Shown here: positions 24,956 through 36,923 of the stretch, piece after piece
Layout: each line of letters starts with the position of its first letter
Position numbering within the stretch: position 1 is the first letter of the stretch
Assembly: GCF_027596085.1 (NCBI RefSeq)
Contig: NC_072449.1
Span: forward strand, 22,194,334 to 22,258,333
Source: Anoplopoma fimbria
Lineage: Eukaryota; Chordata; Actinopteri; Perciformes; Anoplopomatidae
DNA length: 64,000 bases
Direction of reading: 5' to 3'
Notes under the pieces: generated by a model
Seen by the model: the letters and a program-made list of their open reading frames with translations, nothing else
The model's database searches: none
What the model was told of the DNA's origin: nothing
Made by a program: the position numbers and the translations under genes

Positions 24956-26689
24956 TGTCCCTACATCACCTTGCTATCTCCCTTTCCTCCGCAGTGAACT
25001 GAATCTTAATGCCTGTATGATTTGTGCAGATTGTACCCTGTGAATTTTGGTGCAGCATGAAACAAATGGCTGCCAGTGTTCTCTGCTAGACAGGCCATTT
25101 GGTGGAGTTTGGCACTAAGAGCCTCACTGGACTATCACCAGGAGAGATATCTTCTTTTTTTTTTTTTACATCCTTTAATTTATTCTTTTATGAGATCAAA
25201 ATGATTTTCGTCGGCCAAATGTGGGTAAGAGGGCATCACATATGAAGCTTCAGACAAACAATGCATTATCATATTACGTAAACAATCTCATAGCCCTAAA
25301 AACACAGAAACAGACAAGAGGGAGGGATGAGAGAGCAGTGCCACAGCCTGGGAGATAACAACTTATGCAAAACAATACGTCCCTCAGGATTCTTCTTATA
25401 CTGAGGCTTTGAACTCAGTGAGAGAAATTCATTTCTAAAGTTTAAAGTTTTTCTGCAGGCGATTACACAGAAGGTGAACTTCAGGTTCAGTTAACAGAGC
25501 TGACGGCGTGAACCATCAACTCTTCTGGCCGCAACAACGCTGTCCTAATAATAGGAGGGGGCTGTTTCAATAATTGATGACCTTATTGTAGTTTTATGTA
25601 TTAATTGTCAGTCATTATTGAATAATTTATTCAAGCATATTTACATTCATTGATTAAGATGAATAATTAAAACAAAATAATAGGTAAGGATCCATATAAC
25701 GATATTTGCCTCTGCTGCAGGAGTGTAACCACAGTCATTTTATTTATCATTCTATTCATGTAGCTTTCTTTTAGACAAATCAGTTTCCTCTGTTTTTATG
25801 TTTGCTTTAATTGTGTTTGTAAAGAAGCACATTTCCACCAAGAAAAAAGTAAATAAATAAAAAAGTAATTATATCAATTGAAATACACATACAATACAGT
25901 AGTAAACTACACTGTTTACATGTATGTTAAATTATCAAATAATATCATAATTGTTTAATTATTTGGACACAGTATCCCATTCATTTAACTCTATAAATAA
26001 AATGTATTGACTATCTCAGTAAATCAAATATTTTTAACTCAGCATCTCATATTTTTACCTACCACGAGTATGTTTATTTTTATCATGTTTAATTTAACAT
26101 CTATGTGTTTCTTCTCACAGTGGAAATGTGTCTTTCAGTTTGTGTGGATTATCTACTTGTACAGAACATCTCTATGTTGTCAGTGTTATAAAAAGATTCT
26201 CTGAACTTGATCTCTGTTCACTTATGGAGGATGCTTGTAAAACTGAACTCAGTAATTCTTCTAAATCTGTTAAAAGCTTCTGCTTGCTTTTTAGAACCAC
26301 ACAGAGAAAGTGCATGCAACTTCTGTAGAGAGCTTTTCCGGGTAAACCGATTCCCACAACTCCACTCATGTGCTGTCCTATGCAAATCCATCTACTGCCG
26401 ATGTGCTGGATGAAGTAACAAACCCCCCTGAACCCAACCCGAGCTCTCCATCCCTGAGGTTGCTGGTGTGGTGTTCCCCCGTTGAGGCCACCTTATTAAG
26501 CTGAATGACAAACACTTGAACACTTGAAGTGGAGAGATGCTGCTGGGGAGAAGGCCTGTGTGCTTTCCCACATTTCAGTTGCTTATTAGTTTTTCCAGGC
26601 TACTTTATTATTCTGTTGTGCCATTTAAAACACCATCAACTTCACAGACTATTGGCTGTTAGCGGAAAGTTTCCCAGTATATTTGGTGA
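24956..26689. other. Non-coding stretch
   Basis: 25000-25560 is more balanced and repeat-poor. 25560-26100 is very AT-rich. No coding or RNA signal recognised. Confidence 0.45.
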
Positions 26690-27076
26690 CCTTTACTTTA
26701 TCAGTACTTTACAAGCACTGAAAGACTACTACTTTGTACTACATGTACTACTTTATTCTTCTACTCCATAACAATTCAAAAGTTGATATTGTTCATTTTC
26801 CTCCACTACATTAACTGTAGTTACTACTTACTTTAAACGATAGGATTTTACATTCAAAAAATACAATGAGCTTGCGATGCATTGCAAGAGATTAAACTAC
26901 AGTATAAAAATGTAATTAAAAAGTTAAACTAATATTACTTTTACTTTGATGCATAAGTAAGAATATTGCATATACACTGGATTTATTCTTGAGAAATTAG
27001 CTTTGCAAATAACTTTTGCACTGTAGGTGAAATACCTTACGTTGGTTAGAGAACTCTGAATACTTCCTCCAGCACT
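26690..27076 (+). repeat. Fish MITE copy (copy C)
   Basis: Interior motifs ACTTTATTCTTCTACTCCA, TTTTCCTCCACTACATTAA and TTACTTTTACTTTGATGCAT, then an end reading CTCTGAATACTTCCTCCAGCACT, match the same fish MITE family as the copy at 20420-20780. It is degenerate, and the left end is not sharply defined. Confidence 0.65.
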
Positions 27077-27755
27077 AAACACACTGACAAACTATACACA
27101 TGCACTCACACACATGCAAATACCACATAGTATTCACATATAGCACTTACATATATATATATATGCGAGAGGTCAACTGCACAATGAACTCAACCCTGAT
27201 ATTTAAATGTGTTTTCCCTCGAACTTCACATGACAGGCCGGTTTCAGACTGACAGGGCGAGCATTGCTTGAGGCACTGCTGCCACAAATAATGCAGTTTA
27301 ATACTTGCTTTTCCTCCAGCACTACGATATTTCCCCACACTGGCTTTCTAATTCAATGTATGACCTCTCGCCAGAGAGTTTTAAAAGTCTTCAGGCAAAG
27401 ATCCAGCAGCTTTAGGTCTGGCCAATGACAGATGAGTCGCAGAGGCAGGAGCAAGACAGCTTGCCCCGGGAAAACCACGGAGCTTTGGTCAGCCTGCAGG
27501 GGAGAACTACTGCTGCAGTGAGAGGAAGGAACAAGCTCCTGTAACATTATTTTCTTTCTACAATATGGCACTGTCCTTTCACACCCACCACCAGCCACAG
27601 CATGCATTAAGCGCAACTAAACAGTGGAGATCATTATGCTACAGGCAGTTTATCTTCTCCGATTCTCAGCTCGAATAGACCTTAACTGGCAACCGTTCAT
27701 CACATAAAGCACTGGACACAAATCCTTGTGCAAGAAGAAATCACCTGTACAGGAA
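27077..27755. other. Non-coding stretch before the local duplication
   Basis: A short (AT)n lies at about 27150-27164. The remainder is repeat-poor, and short open frames there show no family resemblance. Confidence 0.45.
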
Positions 27756-27990
27756 ATGTGTTTGTATGTGTCTTGTTCTGCACATGGATGGAGAGTGATT
27801 AATGACACCGAAGGGAGACAATACGAGAGCAACAAAATGACAAGACATGTTACCCTCTGGTGTTACTAATTGCTACCATAGGTTTTTCTTTTCTTTTTTA
27901 GAGTTGTTGGAATGAGGCAAAGCTCATTTAGTAATGGGTTATGCAAGCAATAAAGTGAATAATAGATCTTAAGGAGTAAAAGGGCTGTTT
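27756..27990 (+). repeat. Local duplication, copy 1 (235 bp)
   Basis: This block and 31041-31273 are the same sequence in the same orientation, about 3.28 kb apart. They differ by four base substitutions plus a T-tract (17-base interrupted pyrimidine tract here, 15 T in the other). Both begin ATGTGTTTGTATGTGTCTTG and end AAAAGGGCTGTTT. It contains no recognisable gene or transposon termini. Confidence 0.93.
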
Positions 27991-30900
27991 TGCATATGAG
28001 GAGAAGCTGCTATTTTGCATATTGCAAATAGTACACTTGAGGATGCTGGTCATTTTTTATTCACTATTGAATGTGCCCTTATGTTTGTATGATGTATGAC
28101 ATGCATGAGGGCACCTGTTTCGTAATTAAAAGAGAAAAACATTTAGCTTTAATCCCTGTTGAAAGGATTGCCTTAAGTTTCTTATTAACAGTTCAGGTCC
28201 CATCTTTTTCTTTCTGCAACATTGTCACAACATGTGGTATCAGTTTATTGTATTAGATACAAAACACACGGATGAGAATTTATGTAATTGTGCTGGTAGG
28301 CTCTTACCATTTAATGCTCATTAGGTTTAACTATTTCTCTATTATATGTTATTTATTAATGCACCGATCGCCAGTATAATTTGTATATCCTTGCCTCCTA
28401 ACTGCTCCACTTTGACTCATGCCCACAATAGATCTTTGCCATGCATCCTCTGTGCCATTGTAGTCCAGTGCTGGAGGGAGCCTGCCCTCCAGTTACGCCG
28501 CTATCAGACGGCTGATAAAATGTTAACAAAGAAGACATTAGAAAGCAAACGGGAGACAGCTGGGGCAATCTTAGCAGAGCAGAGCGGAGCAGCAGTGGAG
28601 ATGTCAGACAGTCATTCTGAGTCGCTGCCAAAAGCCACAATATGGTCACTAAAATTGCACTGCATGGACAATTTGCTTCTCTGTACAAGAAAAAAAGGCT
28701 CTTGAAGACTTAGTGAAGCATAAGAAGAGTTTCTTTCAGAGCCCTGTTGTTAAAAAATATCCATACCTTAGCTTAATATAAATAGGATGATCTGTACAGG
28801 GTTAGGATATAGAAAGGCTTAATTAATAGTTGGCATTGGTTGTTTCTTTGAGTTTATCTTTGAGCCAGCAGGACAGATTTCTGGCCTGCAGCAGTCGGCA
28901 GCGAGTGCCGACAGTCCAGACTGCACATTTGTCATAATTGTCTGCAGGCAAGCACACAGAAATAGTACTTACAGTTGTTATACAGGTTTTCTGCTTTGAC
29001 AAGTAAACGTGCTGGGGGTGAACCACCCAGATCTACAATTTGCTGCAAGGTTTAAGTTGTGAGGCATCACGTGTTCAGGACTAGATCGCTGAACCATGAA
29101 CAATGGGACACCAATGAGAAAAATGTGGTTGTGTGTGTGTTTTTGCTGAGATTCATGGTGGGAGTCTGCATGTACAAATACATTTTTTTGTAAATTTCTG
29201 TCAAAGGGCATCAAAAAGTCTGATTTTACATGTTTGCATAATTTGAGTATTGGTGTGTAAATGGGGAGCACTGTAATATCTTTTGTTGCATCATACGTGA
29301 CGGCCATTTATCAATTCGTGTGACCTCTGTCCGGTGCCCTTAGCCACATCCACAGAGTGTAGCTATGATGGATGCCTTATTAGAGACCTTTATTAGTGTA
29401 CTTTAGCCGGGAGATAAACTTTGTAATTAATGTCTCAGTTTGAGTATATCTCATTTATTTCAATCGGATAAAGGTGACTCTTCCAGCCGAGCAGAGAACA
29501 ATGGCCATCGGAGGAGACAGCAGCTTGGCAGCCGAGCGGAGCCTAGGAATGCTGAATAACAATCCCATCATCCATCATGGTATGTAGGGAGTAGGCAGGC
29601 TGTGTTCTTCCTGAGGAGAAGCTCCAAGAAGCAGTTCCCAACCATGAGGGATAGAAAGACTGAAAACGGCCACATTCCCCTCACTCTGCCTCACGTAGAG
29701 CATATTCTTCAAAAGAGAACAAAATAGTACGGTTGTACTTCTACACCTTATTTGGAAATGTGGGCTTCAATTGGAATCCAGAGCATTTTTACTGCCAGGG
29801 GTGCCAATACGTACTACTGGCATGCTGCTGTAATGTACAGTTCAATATTGCCCACGCATCATTAAAATCAGAGCTGATAAATGACATAATGATGAGAGCA
29901 GCCTGAGCTCTGCTCGGCTACGGTCTGTGATGATGGCAGTAGTAATTTCCCTGTTAGGCTGGCCCCTCCTGTTTACTTAACCTTTCCACAGTCCTCATTA
30001 ACTCACCAACACCAGCAACTATGTTGGGTTGCCAAGGGCAAACACAATGGGCAGATGGAGCCGAGCTGAAACCATCACTTAGCTGGGCAGAGGTCAGTTT
30101 GCTATCATGCTGGTCCGAACTCTTCACTCTGAATCTTAACATGTTGTTACATTATTCCTGCTGCCAGCTATGCAACAAGCAATAACCAGTATTTCACAAG
30201 CTTTCATTCTCATTTAAGGATAAGACGAGGCGTAACTCAGCAGGGTGCTGAGGGAGAGAAATCTCACACTTTTTCCTTCTGCTCTAAAGATACTCCAGCT
30301 TTTCTTTTTTTTGTCATCTAGAAATCCTTCAGTTTAGCTCCAAGAGAGAGGACAAAATGCAAACCCAGCACTGGGGGTAATGGGATATGCAGTCATTCAT
30401 TCTGCTGCTGGTTCATGCTCTCTGGCCAAATGACATCTTGGAACACAGCCACGCAGATACAGTAGCACCTCGTGAAATCAAAGCTATTATTAATCCAGAA
30501 GGACAGCAGTCTGATTACACGCAGCCATAAAAGACACAGAGGGACAAAACACAAAACACTGAGTTTGCTATGCCCATCTATAAAGAAAAGCTTAGCACAG
30601 CAATGGAATGTGTGCAATTAAATTCCAAGGGAAATCCAATGCAGTAATAAAAACACATCTTAAAGCTGCAACCTGTAACTTTCCTCACATTCAAACAGTT
30701 ACAAAACTGTATTTTTGCTGTTGATTGTGAGCAGTGAATTGTAAACATTTACAATTTACTGAGATTGTAAAGATAGACGACGCCCATATCAAGTGCAACC
30801 TGACAAAGCGGGTTTATCAGCAGAGGAGGATGGAGAGTGTTTCCAACTACACTAAATGCTGTTTGGTGTTTTTAGTGTTTCACCACACTCCAACATACAG

Positions 30901-31040
30901 AGGTACAGTTTGTAGGATTCAAATAAAAAATGCTGGATTTCAGCTTTGATAATGAATTATGCATCAGCCAAAAACAACACAAGCCAGTGCATCTCAGTCT
31001 CTCCTTCTTATTTACTGTATGCTTTAAAATAAAGGAAAAC
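27991..31040. other. Unique block between the duplicated copies, CNE-like
   Basis: 28014-28028 is an octamer-like dyad (TTTGCA-TAT-TGCAAA). 28430-28700 and 29360-29600 are repeat-free with balanced composition (GCTGATAAAATGTTAACAAA; TTTGTAATTAATGTCTCAGT) and are candidate regulatory elements. 30660-30950 looks repeat-like. No gene found. Confidence 0.35.
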
Positions 31041-31273
31041 ATGTGTTTGTATGTGTCTTGTTCTGCACATGGATGGAGAGTGATTAATGACACCGAAGGG
31101 AGACAATACGAGAGCAACAAAATGACAAGCCATGTTACCCTCTGGTGTTACTAATTGCTACCATAGGTTTTTTTTTTTTTTTAGAGTTGTTGGAATGAGG
31201 CAAAGCTCATTTAGTAATTGGATATGCAAGCAAGAAAGTGAATAATAGATCTTAAGGAGTAAAAGGGCTGTTT
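31041..31273 (+). repeat. Local duplication, copy 2 (233 bp)
   Basis: Near-identical to 27756-27990. Homology starts abruptly after AGGAAAAC and stops at GGGCTGTTT, where this copy runs into an A-rich stretch. No inverted repeats or target duplication are visible at the edges, so it looks like a segmental copying event rather than a transposon. Confidence 0.93.
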
Positions 31274-31310
31274 AAAAAATAATCTTTAAATAATATAATC
31301 ACCTGGAGAT

Positions 31311-31565
31311 GGAGCTGCAACAATAAGTATATTAATCAAATAGTAATTAATTTCCTTGTTATGGGTTTTTCTTTGTCTTATGTGATAGTTAACTGATCAG
31401 CTTCTGGTTTTGGGTTGTTGGTCAGACAAAGTAAATCATTATGAAGATGTCACTTAGGCTGTGGAAACTTGTGATGGGAGTTTTTTGCATTTCTCTGACA
31501 TTTAATTAACAAAACAATTAATTAAATTATTAAGAAAATATCAAGCACAGTAATCGATTGACAGA
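31311..31565 (+). repeat. GAGCTGCAA..-type fish MITE (copy 2)
   Basis: Starts GGAGCTGCAACAATAAGTAT with TTAATCAAATAGTAATTAAT following. It ends in a TTAATTAA-rich stretch with AGTAATCGATTGACAGAGTG. The layout is that of the GCTGCAACTAA MITE family, strongly diverged. Confidence 0.5.
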
Positions 31566-31964
31566 GTGACAATTTAGGGAGCCAGCATGTGATTGAGGAC
31601 TGCACAGAAACAATGCAGTTGTGTGATGTCCAACAAAACTGCTAACTTAAGCTAACAGTATTAGCATTGATGACAGTACACAATTCCCATGATGAGGTGC
31701 CACTAGTTGCCAAGCAACTAGAGGCTTTTTTTTTACAAGTTGTTATTCCTAACCGAGTGTATTAAAGGTAAGTTATTGAAAGTGAAAGTATTAAAATGGA
31801 CCGCATTTCTGAGGGCCGCCTTTGCCCCGCAGGCAACACTTTGAGCAACCATAATATACAGGTTAGTGAGGTCTTTTGTAGTTTTGATGAACCAAACCTT
31901 AAACCAGCGTTACCGATATGGTTTTAATAATTTTTAATAATTTGTTTTTGAGCCACAGACTGAC

Positions 31965-32045
31965 AAGCAAAGATTTTATAGACCAAACAATTAATAGATT
32001 CATTTAGAAAAGAATCAGCAATAGAAATTAAAAATGCTGGGAAGA
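31965..32045 (-). repeat. GCTGCAACTAA MITE fragment (copy 3, reverse)
   Basis: GATTTTATAGACCAAACAAT then TAATAGATTCATTTAGAAAA matches the reverse complement of the family segment ATTAATCG.TTGGTCTATAAAAT. Short internal fragment. Confidence 0.5.
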
Positions 32046-32894
32046 AAATAAGTGAAATCATTAACTGGAATAATTTAATATTTTTTGAACCAAGCCCTTA
32101 TGACTAAAAATAAATTGAAAAGCTGCTTGCACAGTTATAAGTACCTGCTTCTGTGCCGCTGTCCCAGTCGACCCGTTAAAGCAGATGGCCGGTAATGTCA
32201 GTGCTAGCAGGACCTTCCTCTCCCAAGCCCAACTTTGTCTCTGTCAGGTCCCACTGGTTATTTGAAATGCTCAGGAAAGGTCACGTCTGCCGTGTTAGAG
32301 TAAACAAGAGGCCGGTTATACCAACGTGTTTTGTCTCTGTAACACTCTCAGCGGGACGGCCGCACTCTGTTTTGTTTAAGTGGGCCAGCCTCCAATCAGT
32401 TAAATCAACAGCAGCTATTTGGAACAGGAGTGACAGGTGAACTGTGGCACTGTCTGCTGTTCTTCCCCATGTTATCAGCTCCAAGGTTTGTGAATGGCAG
32501 GACTTGAGCCACTCTCCTGTCGATAGTGAAACAACCCACAGGGACACACAAGAAATCCATTAGCCCTGTACTGCTGTTTGACATGCTACGAGTGAACTGT
32601 ACTTATCCTGACATGCAGCTGCCATCTGAGGCGGTCCTGTAGCTGAATTAGTGCACTGCATCTGAGGTGACAGCAAAATTGGGGAACAAATCATCAGGAA
32701 TCAGTTAAAGGTTTTGTTCACCCAAATAAAATAAAATAGACACATTTCTTTATAACCTCTTTTTTAAGTTGTGCATACTTACACTTGCCAACACATAGAA
32801 ATATAATGACAGTTGCATTCAAATCAAAGTGGCATAGTCAGAGCATCCGACATTTTAATATGTGCCCTTGCAATTGCAGGTATTGTAGCGGTCG
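32046..32894. other. Non-coding stretch
   Basis: No feature recognised except that TTAAAGGTTTTGTTCACCC at about 32705 resembles the left end of TTAA-flanked MITEs. No matching right end is found. Confidence 0.4.
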
Positions 32895-33085
32895 TGTTTA
32901 GTTTATTTTAGTATATTTTATTTGCACAATTGAAAAATATAAAAACATAAAATAGATAAATAATATTACAGTGCAGGAAGAGGCAGAAAGCCCATTGGGC
33001 TTATTTGAAGCCTCCACCTATATAATATAAACATTTCACAATACTATAACGAATACAAAAATAATATACATAATGTATTAAATAT
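32895..33085. repeat. Probable dispersed retroelement 3' fragment
   Basis: TTTAGTTTATTTTAGTATAT, CAGTGCAGGAAGAGGCAGAA, AGCCCATTGGGCTTATTTGA and AGCCTCCACC, then ACATTTCACAATACTATAAC, resemble a fish LINE-derived repeat. The palindrome AAGCCCATTGGGCTT is a distinctive mark. Boundaries and class are uncertain. Confidence 0.45.
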
Positions 33086-34184
33086 TGTTGTGTTTTGGTT
33101 GTTATCCTAGATTTGCGAAAAACGCCTATCCTAACTTTAACCATTCAAGGCTGTTGAGGCTTATGCACCTCAACCATCTTGACAGAGTTAAGCAAATTGA
33201 GGGTTACCATCTAGAAATAACTCATTGGCACAGGCTAACTTACGATAAACTGACTCATGCAGGCGAAACCAAACCGTTGTCATGTAGTGTGTAGTCCCGC
33301 TATGCCAACAATTTTGCTTTGAGTCTACCTCCGCTACCGGCTTAGTGGAGGAGCAACAATGTGTGACACATTTTATGACCTCCCTGACGTGCGTTGTCAC
33401 CATAACAACCAACGAAAATCACCATTTCCTTTTGAACCACATGACCACAGCAAACAGTTCAATGTTCCACTCTCACTATATTTTAAGGTGCCAACCCTTT
33501 CACTAAAATGTTTAACAACAGTCCCCACTAAATAGGCTCCCAGATTGTCAGGACTAAAGGCTGGTGACTTTCATATCATCTGGTGACCTCCTCAAAGCAA
33601 CTTTGAGACATTATTCCAGTGGCAGCCGAGTAAAATAGCACCTCGGAATGTATTATTGGTTATATCTCTATGGTGTCCTTCAGCCCAATTTCGGTCACTC
33701 CTTCCACTGTGTTATACAAATAAAATTACGCGCAGATTGCAATTAAACAGCTATTTCTCCGCTTGGCAAATTGCTGTGAGGCCAGGAGAAATTGAAAAAG
33801 CTGGCAAAGTCTCAGGTACCTGACAGTGACTGTGACTATGATGAAGTATCCTCCTGTTACTACTGTTGACTTTGCCAAATATCAGAGATCTCCACAGTCT
33901 CCACCCCATGCTCTGGCCCCGCCAGCTTTATAAACAGAGGGGATTCGGTGCCAATATTTCTATAAGTAGCACCAACAGACCAGCCTGTAGGATCATGCCT
34001 CTCCAAATATCTTGCTGAGAGGTTACTTTGTCTTCATGTTCTGTTTTGCTCCTCACTTGATTTTAGAGATTTCTGGAGCAAATCTCTTCCAGGCCTCGGT
34101 GGCTTTGAGCACTATGAGATTGGAGAGCTAACCTGTTTACAAAAAAGTTGTTAATCCAAACCACTAGTGGCAAGAACAGGTGTT
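33086..34184. other. Non-coding stretch with a CNE-like block
   Basis: 33690-33830 is repeat-free with AT-rich homeodomain-like motifs (TAAAATTACGCGCAGATTGC, AATTAAACAGCTATTTCTCC). No coding signal is recognised. Confidence 0.35.
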
Positions 34185-34232
34185 AAAAACACAGGATGTG
34201 TTCAAAAACACAGGATGTGTTCAAAAACACAT
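34185..34232. repeat. 19-bp tandem repeat
   Basis: AAAAACACAGGATGTGTTC occurs at 34185-34203 and 34204-34222 exactly, then a partial third unit begins AAAAACACA. Confidence 0.92.
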
Positions 34233-34803
34233 TATGAGAAACTATATAACACAAAACTTATGTGCGGAAAAAATATCAATTCTTGACTGTGTTTATATCC
34301 TTTTTGTTTTAGTATAGACATGGTTTTATTAATTTCTTTTATATACACCACCGTCAAAAAATGTTGAATCACCTGCCACAAAAGCTTGACTGGGTACAGT
34401 CAGATGAATGAAAAAAACGACTCTATATATTTATTCTTTCATGCGTTTATTTTGTATGTTTCGGTTTGCCAAAACAATAATGTTTTGTACATGGAGAACA
34501 AAACAGGAATGTTTAATGGTTCCACCAGACTGAGAACTGAAAGAGTAGAAAGAGACAAAGGCAACAGTTCAATAAGAAGACAAGAAATTGGTAAAAGAAA
34601 CCGGACGCTCCGCATCAAATGTGTGCAGATTTCTGTTTCAGTCAATTGCACAATAATGGCAAACAATCTGGAATTAACGCGGGTTTCTTCAGAAAATCTA
34701 TTCTTAAAACTTCAAAATAGAGTGTTGGAATTGGATCAGGGATTATCATCAGAACAGAATGGACTGACAAATCACGATCCTATTCAAACAAACCACTGAG
34801 TAG
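34233..34803 (+). other. Unassigned 137-codon open frame in AT-rich DNA
   Basis: An ATG-started frame runs 34386-34799 and is the longest frame outside the hAT element that is not caused by a microsatellite. The predicted product is polar and Asn/Arg/Gln-rich with no motif I recognise. Upstream, CACCACCGTCAAAAAATGTTG resembles decayed fish Tc1-type ends. Probably chance or a decayed repeat. Confidence 0.2.
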
Positions 34804-34857
34804 ACTACAGAAGGCTCAAAATAACAAATAACTACAGAAGGCTCAAAATAACAAAAA
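34804..34857. repeat. 27-bp tandem duplication
   Basis: The unit beginning ACTACAGAAGGCTCAAAATA (27 bp) is repeated once directly, differing only at the last few bases. Confidence 0.92.
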
Positions 34858-36830
34858 ATGTCTTTAAAATATTTATTAATCTGCGCATGATATAAATATT
34901 TCCTTTTTAATATATGGAACAAAAACAGAGTGTACAAGAGCTGCTAATGACAAACAAACAAACAGAAGTGTCTTGTGGGATCAGTGATAATATTAGCAAG
35001 CTGGGCTAACTAGCTTTTCCACATTCCATAAACCAGACTTTTTAATTCAGTGATAGATTATATGCCTTTACACAAAATGTGAAGATAATTAAGATTTCAG
35101 TTTGTCCTTAATTTGATTTATATCAGATTTTCAATCCAAACTGCAAATCCATCCCCAACTTTACAGTTTTTGTGTACATGTACATCTTGGAGTGAATACA
35201 GCGCACACAAATGCATTCTGAGTATATGCATGTCAAACAAACATGTAAACACACACACACACACACACATTTTTTTTTCCAACAGCTGAACTGAAGTCAG
35301 AGGAAGGGACAGGTTATGACAGAAGTAAAGTGGTTATCTGAGATAAGAAATGTCTATCCTTCAACCGAAAATCATATTTCTCACTCCACATTTTATCTGT
35401 GGGTAACACCTGTTGCAATAACAACAAGTCAAATGGATACAGACACATGAGGGGTATTCACTTGCCAAGATCCTTTTAGATCCAGGGCAGGGAAATGCAG
35501 CCACACTGTATGTATGGTATCCCATTTAAAATCGCACTCTGATGTGCAAATTTGTGCAAAGTCACTTGGAAACTGATAAACAGTCTTCCTCACTCTGTAA
35601 ACACCTACGTGGAACTGCTGGCTGCTTCAAAAACCAGAACTACCACAGGCCGCAATTTAATCTAATCCCACAATCGCTGATTCTCAAATCTCAAAGTAAA
35701 CACGTTGCATTTATAGCAGGGACAGGGAAAATCTGCAGGTCACTCGAGTGATTCCACAGTAATGTCCCCTTCAGTGTCCATCGATCACGTCAAACCACTC
35801 CTTTAGCCTGGGGACATTTTGTGTTTTGACAAGCCTCACTAGACCGAGCAACCTGTGTTTAAGGCCGAAAGCCTATGTTTATGTGGCTGCTGGCAGACTG
35901 GGCCCTGAACTACATGTGGGGTGGAAACCTGATCCATTTATCTTTTGGATTGTGAAGATGCATCTGACCTTGCTGCCCTGAGGAAATGTTGATAAAGCTT
36001 TTCACCCTCGGAATCATGCTTGATAGCATTAACTTTTGCTCTGGCCACATGTGGTGTGTGGGATGCTATGGTACAATATGCGGTGGCTTGAAATTGGATA
36101 TTTCTCTGTTGTGTTTCCTGGCAATATAATGTCTTGAGAGAGTCCTTAAATTAACTGTTTAAATATTTATTAGACAGTAAAAACACTGCACAGTGCTGCT
36201 GAATTGTACAACTGTTTTCACAACACAAGACAGTGCATTTGTGGTTACACTACCCAGCCCAGTCCACTTCAGCTGCTATCATCTAAGAGCGAATATGGGC
36301 ATTGAAATGTTTATGTTACAACAGATATCATACCTGACAACACAGAAGACATAATGATAAAAAAAAGGTCAGAGATGACAAGTCTCAAGACTTTGGCTGC
36401 TGCTCCACCTCTATCCGCCTCCAATCTCCTATAGCTCCATAATTTCTCCCTGAGCCATCTCATTAAGGGACCAAGTCAACTGCACCTGTACATCCAGCTC
36501 TTACCTGCTCCAGCTGCGTACCCATTAGCTCATACTGTAAGTCTCTGCAGCCACTTCTCATTCAATGCCTCTGCAGCCATTCCTGGCACACTCAAGTGTG
36601 TAAGAGTAGCTTGAGACGAACTAGTGCATTCAAAGTGACATCCAACTACATCTAAACATATATATACCAGTTTCAAAATGGCCACAAGCGACAATGATAG
36701 AAGAAGTAATCAGACAGTATTGTTAAATGTTTATGTAGTACATATATTTAGCATGAACCAATTCCAAATTCTACAGCATAACAACCTAAGCTAGTTTGCA
36801 ATGAACATCCCTATTTTCAGAACGAAGGGG
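34858..36830. other. Non-coding flank left of the hAT insertion
   Basis: Mostly unique sequence. 35760-36060 and 36390-36600 have balanced composition. No gene or repeat family recognised. Confidence 0.45.
35249..35269. repeat. Short (AC)n plus T-run
   Basis: About ten AC units followed immediately by nine T. Confidence 0.9.
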
Positions 36831-36838
36831 TTTTAGAC
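36831..36838. repeat. Left 8-bp target-site duplication of hAT element
   Basis: TTTTAGAC lies directly before the CAGGGG end and is repeated exactly after the right end. Eight bases is the standard duplication length for hAT insertion. Confidence 0.93.
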
Positions 36839-36852
36839 CAGGGGTGTCAAAC
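36839..36852 (+). repeat. hAT left terminal inverted repeat
   Basis: CAGGGGTGTCAAAC is the exact reverse complement of the last 14 bases of the element. Beyond 14 bp the two ends diverge: the left continues into GC-rich CGGCCCGCGGG, the right into an AT-rich stretch. Confidence 0.93.
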
Positions 36853-36863
36853 ATACGGCCCGC

Positions 36864-36923
36864 GGGAGGGTCCAGCTGGAGGGTCCAGCTCGGCCCGCCT
36901 GAGGGTCCAGCTCGGCCCGCCTG
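36864..36923 (+). repeat. GC-rich subterminal tandem repeat in hAT left end
   Basis: The 8-mer GGTCCAGC occurs three times, and a unit of about 22 bp (GAGGGTCCAGCT followed by CGGCCCGCCT) occurs twice in direct tandem. The stretch is far more GC-rich than the surrounding AT-rich DNA. In hAT elements, repeated subterminal motifs often bind the transposase. Whether these do is inference. Confidence 0.75.

Noticed and set aside
30660..30950. Possible MITE with AAAGCTG ends
   Set aside because: Only about seven terminal bases are inverted and no matching target duplication is visible, so I could not define an element.
34340..34380. Tc1-type terminal repeat
   Set aside because: CACCACCGTCAAAAAATGTTG only loosely matches the fish CACTACCGGTCAAAAGTTT end and no partner end was found.
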